From CAWDDA01 sp963813345 (GTDB lineage Bacteria; Acidobacteriota; Blastocatellia; RBC074), in the NCBI GenBank assembly GCA_963813345.1, contig CAWEYR010000030.1, forward strand, positions 1 through 64,000: a stretch of DNA of 64,000 nt, in the 5' to 3' direction. The translations under genes were made by a program, and so were the position numbers. Shown here in pieces: positions 41,301 through 49,498 of this stretch (the stretch's first letter is position 1; each line of letters opens with the position of its first letter). The notes under the pieces are model-generated. The model was not told the DNA's origin. It ran no database searches and saw only the letters and a list, made by a program, of their open reading frames with translations.

Positions 41301-41940
41301 ATCAGTGCCGGCGAATCAAACTGGAGTGCTGCCGGGTGTGGTGAAACTCGATGAGCAGTTCACCGAGAGCACCATGCTTACGGAACTGAGAAAGCGGCAC
41401 AAGGTTGTGCACATTGCCAGTCACTTTCAATTCTCTCCAGGCAATGAAACCAACTCTGCGTTGCTTTTGGGCGACGGCACCTTCCTGAGCCTGGCGCAGA
41501 TCAAGAGTCTGCCGAATGTTTTTGGTGGAGTCGAACTGCTCACACTTTCGGCGTGTAACACGGCGACAGGTGGCAGCGGAGCCAATGGCAAAGAAGTCGA
41601 AGGCTTCGGTGTGCTTGCCCAACGACAGGGAGCGAAGGCCGTGGTAGCCAGCTTGTGGCCAGTTGCCGACACGAGCACAAAGCTGTTGATGCAGGAGTTC
41701 TACCGTGCTCGGGAAGCGCGGACTGGCATTTCCAAGATCGAAGCGTTGCGCAAGGCGCAATTGAAACTGCTGCGAGGAGAGATTGCAGCTGATGCCACAC
41801 ACTCAGCCAGTCGAAAGATCACTCACGAAGACGCGAAGCCGGGAGAAACCAGGCATCAATTATTCAAGCTCGATCCCAAAGCCCCGTACGCTCATCCGTA
41901 CTACTGGGCGCCGTTCATTCTGATCGGTAACTGGAAATAA
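38359..41940 (+). CDS. Exported TPR-CHAT caspase-like protein (intact)
   Basis: A 1193-residue protein without breaks. A signal peptide (FSLLLLVVGLSTVCVQAQ) is followed by a PPC-like domain (LESGKPIEREVAGGESHTYQ, VEQKGIDVALALVSPDG) and about a dozen TPRs (units such as YDKALEYFQQALAINQELKN). A helical linker rich in Glu (ALEKRYREIADQLASIGAER) comes next, then the CHAT domain. The catalytic dyad is His 1022 (VVHIASHFQFSPG) and Cys 1066 (LLTLSACNTATGG); the end is PYYWAPFILIGNWK. It should be a secreted or periplasmic cysteine peptidase activated through its TPR region. Two bases separate it from the next gene, so they are co-translated. Confidence 0.93.
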   Translation: MMLAYMTIKRFSLLLLVVGLSTVCVQAQKLESGKPIEREVAGGESHTYQLKLAAGQFLRVVVEQKGIDVALALVSPDGKQLLDSDVTDALGSREPLSFEAKAAGDYKLVVRANGVATLSGAYQQQTELKVSADVRLIGEYRMRSSSATIPSGTYQVLLDLKVSASEQDRRRMAADQLLIEAAVLSRQMEFQQSIEKQQQALLLWRELGDRSWEGDVLRSIGRNNEDLFRYDKAGEYYEQVLAIRRALKDRRGEADSLSDLGLVYDRMSSYDKALEYFQQALAINQELKNRREEGVSLCWIGWVNYRLKQNEKTIDYSERALTIAREVKNRSDEAEAVNNLATVYRHLEQPEKAREYGEQYLAIKRELKSKVGEAAALHNLQLYYRMLFRFEKGIECLEKALAIYRELKARKKEAQVLRNLGDTYIQITRLDKAVESYEQALPIYREIKDRQGEAFVLGPLANAYDELGRPEKSIEYFERALAISRELKIRTREAGFLNGLGNAHQTLGRYEKALEFYEQSLAISRELKLFTGFQAMLLGNIGETYQLQGRYDKAVEYLQQGLTIAREAKIRPNHNETYQLIVLGDVFRAQAQYTQAILHHEQALRFAREMKNRAFEGRSLHRLMLDWRAQNRPGPAVFFGKQAVNLYQEIRSELTGLERESQQSFVKSKEHTYRTLADLLISQGRLPEAEQVIDMLKEEEYFDFIRRDEANSSKAQKATLTPEEQALEKRYREIADQLASIGAERGTLMDKTSRTAEEEQRLARLDADLVVAGNVFQKFLDQLTTELGSSREPSGKIFQLRESQGLMEDLRELGGATVALYTLIADDKYRVILTTPEFQKGYEYSIKAADLNRKVLAFREVLQHPKYDPLPLAQELYRILLGPVAKDLEKAKAEILMWSLDGVLRYVPLSALHDGKQYLVERYRNVVFTPASQARLKDAPARNWDALGLGVSKAHGERIPALPGVVDEMRGIIRTESAANASVPANQTGVLPGVVKLDEQFTESTMLTELRKRHKVVHIASHFQFSPGNETNSALLLGDGTFLSLAQIKSLPNVFGGVELLTLSACNTATGGSGANGKEVEGFGVLAQRQGAKAVVASLWPVADTSTKLLMQEFYRAREARTGISKIEALRKAQLKLLRGEIAADATHSASRKITHEDAKPGETRHQLFKLDPKAPYAHPYYWAPFILIGNWK

Positions 41941-41942
41941 CT

Positions 41943-42884
41943 ATGACACGAGGCAGAAAGAGAATTTCATCACTGAGAATACTTGTAGCGTCGACAATCG
42001 CCCTTTGTCTTCCTGGATTGCTGGTCGCAATGGCTCAGCAGTCGCAGGAAGTGGAAACGACGCGACATCTGTGGGACACGGCATTTATTGATCAAGGGAA
42101 GAAGTCAGAAGCAACGCGGAAGCAACCAAAGCGGAACTATCGAATTGTAACTCCTGATGTACCCGTAACGGGGGTGATGGCAGACACTGTTATTGGCGTC
42201 ACCCTTTGGCGGTTGCGTCCTACGCGGCCAGCGGATACAGGCGAAAGGATCATCGTCCATCACGGTCCGGAATCGGTTGCATGGGTTCCGGAGCGGGTTT
42301 CATCCACCGGAAAGTTGTCCGAAGGTGACCGTATCCGCATCAGCATAGAGGCTGCGCGAAGCGGCTACCTTTACGTTGTCGACCAGGAGCAGTACGCGGA
42401 TGGCTCGCAGGGCGAGCCGTACTTGATCTTTCCCACGACACGCACTCGTGGCGGTGATGGCTCGGTGAGCGCTGGCAGGGTGATCGAGATTCCGGCGCAG
42501 GATGACAGTCCACCTTACTTCACATTGAAACGGACTCGAGTCGATCACGTTGGCGAGCTTGTCAGTGTCCTGGTGTCACCAACTCCGATCGAGAGCTTGA
42601 CGATCACTGATAAGGCGCAACGGCTCTCCGCTGAAACTCTCGCCTCGTGGCAAAAATCCTGGGGTAAAGAGACAGGGCGGATTGAAATGGTAAACGGTGA
42701 CGGCAAGCCGTGGACAAAACAGGAAAAGGACGCCGGAGCTGATAGAACACGGTCGTTGAAGGAAGATGAGCCTGCACCTCAGACCATTTACTATCGACCT
42801 GGAGCGAGCAGCACGGTACCAGTCCTGGTGAAAGTTCAACTTCAATACGCCAGACCAGGATCAGGTGGTAAGACAAGGCGATAA
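41943..42884 (+). CDS. Exported DUF4384 protein
   Basis: A 313-residue protein with a signal peptide (RILVASTIALCLPGLLVAMA). The DUF4384 domain occupies about 85-220: LWRLRPTRPADTGERI, LSEGDRIRISIEAARSGYLY, VVDQEQYADGS, YLIFPTTRTRGGD and VIEIPAQDDSPPYFTL. It resembles the outer domain of the kinase at 32340 in order and spacing (LRIxIxAxxSGxLYxxxE...LIFP). A low-complexity Lys/Glu tail follows. It ends the CHAT operon and may be the ligand, inhibitor or activity partner of the CHAT protein or kinase; this is inferred from domain sharing. Confidence 0.85.
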   Translation: MTRGRKRISSLRILVASTIALCLPGLLVAMAQQSQEVETTRHLWDTAFIDQGKKSEATRKQPKRNYRIVTPDVPVTGVMADTVIGVTLWRLRPTRPADTGERIIVHHGPESVAWVPERVSSTGKLSEGDRIRISIEAARSGYLYVVDQEQYADGSQGEPYLIFPTTRTRGGDGSVSAGRVIEIPAQDDSPPYFTLKRTRVDHVGELVSVLVSPTPIESLTITDKAQRLSAETLASWQKSWGKETGRIEMVNGDGKPWTKQEKDAGADRTRSLKEDEPAPQTIYYRPGASSTVPVLVKVQLQYARPGSGGKTRR

Positions 42885-42891
42885 CGCGAAA

Positions 42892-42962
42892 GTAGGTTTG
42901 AGTTCAAGCTTTAGCTTGGGGTTTCATTGTAACCCCAAGCTAAAGCTTGAACTCAAACCTAC
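42892..42962. repeat. 32-bp perfect palindrome (family E)
   Basis: Arms 42892-42923 and 42931-42962, starting GTAGGTTTGAGTTCAAGC, with a 7-base loop. It lies between the stops of convergent genes, where it may also end transcription from both sides. Related copies are at 47641-47759, 23607-23630 and 27530-27583. Confidence 0.9.
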
Positions 42963-42997
42963 CGTAGTGCTACGGTCTCGAATTTCTGCTCGCGGAG

Positions 42998-43976
42998 CTA
43001 TTCGCGACCTACGGTGAGCGGATCTTTGTCTTCGCGCAGTGAAACGAAACGCGAATGTCGGAGATGATTGTCCGGAGTCCACTCGGCGAACTCGAATTGT
43101 CCTACGAGTAGAGGTTTCACCCATCGGCATTCCTCCATCTTTGCGGCTGTGAGCCCTTGTCCCCATCGGCCGCCCCTGACTTCGGGGAGGTTTGCAAAAG
43201 GACACTTCGCGGTCTCGAGCTTTCTCAGCTTCTCGAACAGCTGTGAGCGCAGATGAGGTGTGAACCCGTTGCGAGTTCTTGCGACGTAGATCAGACGGTC
43301 GTCGTCATAATATCCGAAGACGAGCGCATCGAAGTTCTTTGTTCCTACAGTGTAGCCGCCGATGACAAACTCCTGACCCTGATTGATGCGCATCTTCCTC
43401 CACGAGCCGGACCTCAAGTCCCGGTTCATAGAAGCTGTCTTTTCGTTTTGCGATCAATCCTTCGAGGTTCTGTGCGCGAACGGATTGGACCAGGTCGCTC
43501 AATTTGCCCGGGAGCACCGGTGAGCGGCGGATTGGTCCTTCGAGTTTTGAGAGCACCTCTTCTTCCAGCAGCTTCTTGCGCACTGTAAGAGGTTCGCGTG
43601 TGAGGTCCTTGCCATCAAGGATCAACAAGTCGAAAGCGTAAAAGAAGAGCGCAGCGTCCGAAGAGCCATAGTTCTGAAGCGAATTGAACGAAGGTTTTCC
43701 AGATGAGTCAAAGGCTACGAGCTCGCCGTCGATCACTGTCTCGTCTGGCATTGGCAGGAGGGCGCTTACTATTGATGGATACCTGTGGTTGAAGTCGTTG
43801 TTGTTGCGAGATCGAAGTTGAAGCTTGCCGCCCGACTTGATGGCAAGGGCTCGGTACCCATCAAGCTTGAGTTCGATCTGCCACTCAGGCCCCTCCGGCA
43901 GGCTCTCGCAGCGCTGCAGAAGCATGGGTTCAATGAATGATGCCTTGGTCTTCTTCACTGCGACATTGGGAAACAT
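42998..43976 (-). CDS. ligD: ATP-dependent DNA ligase, LigD-type (one frameshift)
   Basis: From ATG 43976: SFIEPMLLQRCESLPEGPEW, then motif I ELKLDGYRA with the nucleotidyl-accepting Lys, RSRNNNDFNHRYP, TVIDGELVAFD, LFFYAFDLLILDG and EGLIAKRKDS (motif IV/V). A shift near 43415 leads to the OB-fold domain: VIGGYTVGTKNFDALVFGYY, then GFTPHLRSQLFEKLRKL and WTPDNHLRHSRFVSLRED at the end. This is the ligase domain of the Ku/LigD non-homologous end-joining system, here as a stand-alone enzyme of ~325 residues without polymerase or phosphoesterase domains. No ku gene is in the window. The symbol denotes the family only. Confidence 0.82.
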
Positions 43977-44170
43977 TGACGTCTGATCAAGCCGGAAAAC
44001 TTTATTGCGTCACGTCACGCAAGTCAAAGCTAGACCAGAAGTGAAGTAACGAAGGTGTTGACAACTGGGTGCAAGCTACTGACACTTGCCGTCAACACAC
44101 TCGCACATTAGCTCTCGTCCACAACATTGTGGCCACGCTTTAAACCGCTGGTTTTGAAAGGGGATCTTCG

Positions 44171-45421
44171 TTGAACCTGCCTGTCCTGTCACTGACAGCG
44201 TTGCTGATTGCCATTTTGGTAAATTGCATCTGGCGCATCAACGTCGGGTTCTTATCCATAGTCTTTGCACTTATCATCGGCGTCTATTTTGGCGGGATGA
44301 AGGTAGCGGCAATCATCGCTGGGTTTCCTACCAGCCTGTTCCTGACGCTGGTCGGCATCACGTTCCTCTTTTCACTGGCGCGAGCCAATGGGACGCTCGA
44401 CAAAGTAGCACGGCACTCGTTGAAACTTGCGCGTAACAGCCCAGGCATGATCCCGATCATCTTCTTTGCACTTGCCGTCATCCTGGCGACGGTCGGCGTT
44501 GGCAACATCGCGAGTGCTGCCTTGCTGGTTCCAGTAGCTCTCGTCATCAGTGAGAAAGCTGGTATTGCCACTTTCCTGATGGCGATCATGGTTGGCACTG
44601 GTGCTAACGCCGGCGCGTTCTCACCCTTTGCTCCAACCGGCATTATCGCCAATGACCTGATGGCCAAGATGGGACTGGCCGGACTTGAGTGGCGCAACTA
44701 TTTCAATACCTTCATCGCGCAAGCCTTTGTCGGTTTTGTGGGGTACTTCGCTCTCGGCGGATGGAAGCTCTTCGGCCGGGAAGCCAGCATTTGCGAAGAA
44801 CTGAAAGAGGGGATTGAACCTTTCACTGGAAAACAGAAATTTACTTTGGGTGTCATCACTGCGCTGGTCGCGAGCGTGGTTCTCCTCAAAGTAGAGGTCA
44901 CACTGGGAGCTTTTGTCGGAGCCGCGATCCTGACAATCAGCCGGGCGTCTGATGAAGACGCTGCGATAAAGATGATCCCATGGGGCACGATCATGATGGT
45001 CTGCGGAGTAACGGTGCTCATCGCGCTCATGGAGAAGACTGGCGGGATGGAATTGTTCTCGAGTCTCCTGGCACGGTTTTCGACGAAGGAGACGGTGACC
45101 GGAACGATTGCTTTTGTGACTGGCGTGATCTCAGTTTATGCCAGCTCTTCCGGTGTCGTTTTGCCGGCTTTTCTGCCAGCAGTTCCCGGGCTGATCAGCA
45201 AGCTCGGTGGCGGAGACGCGCTGGCGATCGCCTCATCGATCAACGTTGGCGCTCACTTAGTGGACCTCTCTCCCTTATCAACGCTCGGAGCGTTGTGTGT
45301 CGCGAACGCGCCCGCTAGTGAGGATCGTCGAGCATTGTTCAATAAGCTGCTGCTGTGGGGATTGTCGATGTGTATATTCGGCGCGGCAGTATGCTACGTC
45401 TTCTTTGGCTTGCTTCTCTAA
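44171..45421 (+). CDS. Dicarboxylate carrier (MatC/ion-transporter superfamily)
   Basis: TTG 44171 after AAAGGGGATC starts a 416-residue integral membrane protein with about eleven hydrophobic segments. Notable are ILATVGVGNIASAALLVPVA, VGTGANAGAFSPFAPTGI and, in the second half, ISVYASSSGVVLPAFLPA and INVGAHLVDLSPLSTLGAL. The two inverted-repeat halves each end in a loop with Asn/Ser-Pro, as in the ion transporter superfamily members for C4-dicarboxylates and malonate. It converges on the CoA transferase (4-base overlap of stops). Together with that enzyme it may serve uptake and CoA-activation of a dicarboxylate; this is inferred. Confidence 0.8.
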   Translation: MNLPVLSLTALLIAILVNCIWRINVGFLSIVFALIIGVYFGGMKVAAIIAGFPTSLFLTLVGITFLFSLARANGTLDKVARHSLKLARNSPGMIPIIFFALAVILATVGVGNIASAALLVPVALVISEKAGIATFLMAIMVGTGANAGAFSPFAPTGIIANDLMAKMGLAGLEWRNYFNTFIAQAFVGFVGYFALGGWKLFGREASICEELKEGIEPFTGKQKFTLGVITALVASVVLLKVEVTLGAFVGAAILTISRASDEDAAIKMIPWGTIMMVCGVTVLIALMEKTGGMELFSSLLARFSTKETVTGTIAFVTGVISVYASSSGVVLPAFLPAVPGLISKLGGGDALAIASSINVGAHLVDLSPLSTLGALCVANAPASEDRRALFNKLLLWGLSMCIFGAAVCYVFFGLLL

Positions 45422-46605
45422 AAGACTACGTGGCGCTCGCGCAGTGATGCGATCAGTTCGGCATTCATACCGAGCTCGCCGAGGATCTCATCCGTGTGCT
45501 GCCCTAAAGCCGGTGCGGGCCGTCGAATTTGTCCCGGCGTCTCGGAGAGTTTGACTGGTAACCCAATCGATTTGGTAAGCCCGGCTATCGGGTGCTCCAC
45601 GTCAATCACCATTTCTCTTGCCTGCACCTGTGGATCACCGTAGACCTGCTCCATATTGTAGACCGGACCCGCGGGCACGCCTGCCTGTTCCAGGACCGTC
45701 AACCACTCAGCAACCGATTTGGAGGAGAAAACAGTTTCGAGTATTGCAGCCAGATCACGTTGATGCTTTGTGCGGTCGGCGTTAGTCGCAAATCGTGGAT
45801 CAGCGAGCAGGTCTCGACGGCCGATCGCTGTGCAGAGCTGCTCCCAGGTTCTCTGATTGGCCGCGCCCAATGCCATGTAACCGTCCGCCGCACGCAATGC
45901 CTGATAAGGCGCTGAGAGGCGATGCGCTGATCCCATCGGAGGCGGGCTGACCCCGGTCGCAAAATAGATGGATGATTCCCAGAAGGTATACGCAAGCCCT
46001 GCCTCGAGGAGCGACGTATCAATTCTCTGACCTTGGCCTGTTTTCAGACGATGTATGTAGGCTGCCAGAATTGCGTAACAGGCATAGATGCCCGCGTTGA
46101 GGTCCGCGATTGGTACGCCAACTTTGACCGGCGGCTGATCCGCATCCCCGGTGATGCTCATCAGCCCGCTCATCGCCTGAGCCACCAGATCGAATCCGCG
46201 ACGTTCCCGGTAAGGCCCGGTTTGCCCAAAACCTGAGATCGAGCAGTAAATGAGCGCCGGATTGAGAGCGGAGAGATCGTCGTAACCGAGGCCAAAATCC
46301 TGCATCGCTTTGGGCCGGAAATTCTCGATGACAACGTCAGACTTTGCCGCCAGCGTTCTGAAAATCTCTCTCGCGTCAGCTGATTTGAGATTCAGGCCGA
46401 GGCCGCGCTTGTTGCGATTGATGGCCATAAAGGCCACCGACTCTCCATTGATCGAGGGTGGTGCCATGCGGCGCGAATCATCGCCTCCCGGCTTTTCCAC
46501 CTTGATCACGTCAGCACCGAGATCACCGAGAAGCAGGCCACAGAATGGGCCTGACATCACCTGAGTAATCTCGAGAACTCGCATTCCGTCGAGGGGTAGG
46601 GGCAT
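45418..46605 (-). CDS. Family III CoA transferase (CaiB/BaiF type)
   Basis: Intact 395-residue protein. LDGMRVLEITQVMSGPFCGL, LGDLGADVIKVEKPGGDDSR and FMAINRNKRGLGLNLKS are the CoA-binding N-terminal part. KVGVPIADLNAGIYACYAIL contains the catalytic Asp at the family position. SLLEAGLAYTFWES and QVYGDPQVQAREMV are also typical. The enzyme moves CoA between two carboxylic acids through an aspartyl-CoA thioester. The enoyl-CoA hydratase upstream on the same strand is 174 bases away, with a heptad repeat array in the gap, so the two may still form one unit. Confidence 0.93.
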   Translation of the reverse strand: MPLPLDGMRVLEITQVMSGPFCGLLLGDLGADVIKVEKPGGDDSRRMAPPSINGESVAFMAINRNKRGLGLNLKSADAREIFRTLAAKSDVVIENFRPKAMQDFGLGYDDLSALNPALIYCSISGFGQTGPYRERRGFDLVAQAMSGLMSITGDADQPPVKVGVPIADLNAGIYACYAILAAYIHRLKTGQGQRIDTSLLEAGLAYTFWESSIYFATGVSPPPMGSAHRLSAPYQALRAADGYMALGAANQRTWEQLCTAIGRRDLLADPRFATNADRTKHQRDLAAILETVFSSKSVAEWLTVLEQAGVPAGPVYNMEQVYGDPQVQAREMVIDVEHPIAGLTKSIGLPVKLSETPGQIRRPAPALGQHTDEILGELGMNAELIASLRERHVVF

Positions 46606-46766
46606 AGTGGTCAGTGGTCAGTGGTCAGTGGTCAGTGGTCAGTGGTCAGTGGTCAGTGGTCAGTGGTCAGTGGTCAGTTGTCAGTTGTCAGCACTCAGCA
46701 CTCAGCACTCAGCACCCAGCACTCAGCACCCAGCACCCAGCACTCAGCACTCAGCACTCAGCACCC
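46606..46766. repeat. Heptanucleotide tandem array (23 units)
   Basis: Ten AGTGGTC units, two AGTTGTC units and eleven AGCACTC/AGCACCC units follow without a break, all seven bases long. It lies between the stop of the enoyl-CoA hydratase and the start of the CoA transferase. All three + frames stay open through it, giving false ORFs rich in VSGQW and ALSTQ. It resembles heptanucleotide repeats known from cyanobacteria. Confidence 0.95.
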
Positions 46767-46779
46767 ACTTCTTGTTCTC

Positions 46780-47578
46780 TCACTTTCCGCGAAAGATGGG
46801 CTTGCGCTTTTCGAGAAAGGCGCGCTTTCCCTCTTGAAAATCTTCTGAATCGAAACACGCAAAAGGCAATGCTTCCTCCTCGGGGGTGAGGCCTTCAAGT
46901 GTCGGCTTGTTGAGCACAGTACGGATGATCTGTTTATGCCAGCGGTTTATAAGCGGAGATGTCGCCGCAATTTCGTTAGCGGTCTTGAAGACTTCCTCTT
47001 CAAGCGCTTCAACAGGAACCAGCCGCGTGATGAGTCCCATGCGAAGTGCTTGCTCTCCATTCATGATCCGTGACCCGAGCAGAATCTCCGCCGCGCCGCC
47101 CGCGCCCGACCAGTTGCAGCAGTCGTCGCATTTCGCGGTAGCCGACGAGCACACCGAGCCGCGCGGTTGGAATACCGAACCGGCTTCCTTCAGCGGCAAT
47201 CCGCAAATCCGTGCAGCAAGCCAGCTCCAATCCGCCGCCTACACAGAACCCGCGGATCATCGAGATCACTGGCTTGTTAATTCCCCAAACAGCATCGAGG
47301 GCGCCATCGAACGACTCGGAGTAAGCGCGACCTTGTTTGGAGTTATTACGAAGTGAGTCGAACTCGGAGATATCGGCACCAGCCGAGAACGCTTCGTCTC
47401 CGGCTCCGCGAATGATTACGACACGCGTCTCATCGACCTTGTCTATCTCCCCGGCCAGGCGCTTCAGCTCGAGCCACATTTCCACATTGATCGCGTTTCG
47501 CTGTTCGGGGCGATTGATGATGATCGTGGCGATGGAGCCGTGGCGCTCCAAATAAACACTCGTCTGTGGTTCAGCCAT
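46780..47578 (-). CDS. Enoyl-CoA hydratase/isomerase family protein (one frameshift)
   Basis: From ATG 47578: ERHGSIATIIINRPEQRNAI, then EAFSAGADISEFD (oxyanion loop and acyl-CoA pocket), NKPVISMIRGFCVGGGLELA and CTDLRIAAEGSRFGIPTARL. A shift near 47100 leads to GGAAEILLGSRIMNGEQALR, the helix ALEEEVFKTANEIAATSPL and the end RKPIFRGK. The crotonase fold is complete across the shift. Members hydrate or isomerise enoyl-CoA thioesters. Catalytic Glu residues at the two usual places are not obvious (GVLVGYREM, an Arg-Glu pair, may take part), so the reaction is uncertain. The CoA transferase is downstream. Confidence 0.82.
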
Positions 47579-47640
47579 AGCTGTGAAGTTAGCGGGGGTT
47601 ACCAATGTTGTAAAGAAGCGAGCGCCTATTTGGAGAAGTG

Positions 47641-47759
47641 CTGAGTGCGGTTTGAGTTCAAGCTTCAGCTTGGGGTTGCATTGGAGGCTCGTGCGAGGTA
47701 CCATCCACGAGCGTTCCAATGCAACCCCAAGCTGAAGCTTGAACTCAAACCGCACTCAG
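47641..47759. repeat. Long palindrome, ~50-bp arms (family F, related to E)
   Basis: Left arm from 47641 (CTGAGTGCGGTTTGAGTTCA) pairs with a right arm ending at 47759 over about 50 bases with one or two small bulges; the loop is ~12 bases. It begins two bases past the tannase-like gene stop and lies upstream of the enoyl-CoA hydratase start. The inner part GGTTTGAGTTCAAGCTTCAG is shared with family E. Confidence 0.88.
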
Positions 47760-47761
47760 CC

Positions 47762-49354
47762 TCACGGAGCCTGACATGCAAAGTTGTCCGCCTGGTCGAT
47801 ACTGCCTGTTCCCTTGTATCGTGCGACCTGCGGGTAGGGGCAAAGCGGACGAGTGCGGATTGGCTTTTCGTTGACGATGCGCGTTGCGACTATGCGGTCC
47901 GGAGCTGTCCCGCGCTCAACCCAATGCATCACTGGTGTCAGCTTGTCGAAAGTGCTGCAACCAACGCCGCCTGAACAGTGGAACATTCCGGGAACCATGA
48001 AGAGGCGAAAGAACTCTTTTGTCGCCGGCCCCATTCGTTTGAGAACGCTTTCGTAGTAATCAACGCCCATCTGTGCGTTCAGCGACTGATCGCTCCAACC
48101 GAAATACATCAGCAGCTTGCCGCCACGCCCCTTGAAGCGCTCGAGGTCAGGATCGGTCGCATCGAGAACCCCTTGTATCCATTCAAGCCTTTGCGGATCT
48201 TTCTCAAAGTCGAAACTCGCGAGCTCGTACTTCGGATTCTTTTCGGGAAACGCGAGATAGCGCAGGAAGGTCTGGGCAAATGTCACTGAGATTGTCGGTT
48301 GCCCGCTTTCATTGACTAGCCAATTGTCCCAACCGCTGCGCCCATTGGCACCAGCCACTTCAGCGCCGACCGGCCAGCCCGGGAAAAAACGCTTTCCCTG
48401 TACGATCATATCTGAATATATCTTCTCCAGCGTTCCGACCTGCCCCGCCGTAAAGCAGTCGACGTTGTCAGCTCCTTCCGCGCATTTCGGCAGATCACGC
48501 GCCGGCCGGAAATCACAACGTCGCGGATCGTCTATCAGCCCGTCCTTCAGACCGTCTCGTTCGTCGCAATGCGCGTTGATGCGAGCCGCCAGCGTCGCCA
48601 GTTTTGCGTATGGAATAGGAGCGGCCGCGAATGCCAGCGCCATCCTGGCGTAATTGATCATAGTCCGCGTAAAGTCAAGCACGGGCGCTCCAGCTACGAT
48701 TCCATCGAAATCTTCCGGGAATCTTTGTGCCAGAATCAGGGCCTGACGACCACCAGTAGAGCATCCTTCGAAGTATGAACGCGACGGCCGGGCACCGTAG
48801 TACTCTGAGGCAATTCGTTTGGCGCTGTCAGCAGTGACGTGAAGTGAGCGGAAGGCGTAATCGAGCAGCTTCTGCCGGTTCACTGCAAACGTCCCGAGCG
48901 GTTCCTGAGCGTTGTCATGCCCCGTATTCGTCGAGGCAGCGACAAAACCGCGCCGCATGGCAAGTTGGTGCTGGCGCACGCGCCCCGGCGCTTCAAGCGA
49001 TTCTCCCGCATAACCGCCGTTGCCGAACATATAGAATCGTCGATTCCACACGACAGGCAAATTCACATCGAACTGAATCTCAGGAAGAATCTGGCCTCTG
49101 ACGCGGCAGTATTCAGGAGTATCACTCGTTGACGCGACGAGGGTCGCGCTTTCGATCGTGAAATCGTAGCCAGTCAAGCTGCGCAAATCAGCGCACTTGA
49201 ATTTCGGCCGGAGAACAGTTTCGCCAACGGGAGGGTCCAGTGGGGTTTGCGGCTGATTCTGTGAGGGCGCGGGGGTAGAGATGATCACTACCGTGCACGC
49301 CAGCAGCAAGGTATTCCAATAGAGTTTCGATCGCCTCATCATCATCTTCATCAT
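47762..49354 (-). CDS. Tannase/feruloyl esterase family protein
   Basis: Intact ~530-residue exported protein; the signal (LLACTVVIISTPAPSQ) follows a Met/Lys-rich start, and a later ATG among the first codons may be the true one. The family pattern is present: FKCADLRSL, FDVNLPVVWNRRFYMFGNGG, YFEGCSTGGRQALILAQRFP (nucleophile Ser in G-C-S-T-G-G), GGKLLMYFGWSDQSLN (Asp) and MVPGMFHCSGGVGC (His next to Cys). Ser-Asp-His with the neighbouring Cys pair is the CS-D-HC arrangement of the family. It would hydrolyse aromatic (galloyl or feruloyl) esters from plant material. Confidence 0.92.
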   Translation of the reverse strand: MMKMMMRRSKLYWNTLLLACTVVIISTPAPSQNQPQTPLDPPVGETVLRPKFKCADLRSLTGYDFTIESATLVASTSDTPEYCRVRGQILPEIQFDVNLPVVWNRRFYMFGNGGYAGESLEAPGRVRQHQLAMRRGFVAASTNTGHDNAQEPLGTFAVNRQKLLDYAFRSLHVTADSAKRIASEYYGARPSRSYFEGCSTGGRQALILAQRFPEDFDGIVAGAPVLDFTRTMINYARMALAFAAAPIPYAKLATLAARINAHCDERDGLKDGLIDDPRRCDFRPARDLPKCAEGADNVDCFTAGQVGTLEKIYSDMIVQGKRFFPGWPVGAEVAGANGRSGWDNWLVNESGQPTISVTFAQTFLRYLAFPEKNPKYELASFDFEKDPQRLEWIQGVLDATDPDLERFKGRGGKLLMYFGWSDQSLNAQMGVDYYESVLKRMGPATKEFFRLFMVPGMFHCSGGVGCSTFDKLTPVMHWVERGTAPDRIVATRIVNEKPIRTRPLCPYPQVARYKGTGSIDQADNFACQAP

Positions 49355-49498
49355 CAGTCTTCCTTCGTGTTGTTATGTGTGGCACAATGCGTCGGCTCAA
49401 TCAATCCATCTGGCGCTACTACTCACCGATCGTAAAAAAAGCGCCGTCGTCACGCACCACTACAGTACTCCAGTAAAACCAATTCGAGGACGCAGGTC

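Noticed and set aside
46607..46889. Three overlapping + strand ORFs of 75-91 codons rich in VSGQW/ALSTQ
   Set aside because: They are produced by the seven-base repeat, which keeps all frames open; no family match or separate ribosome sites.
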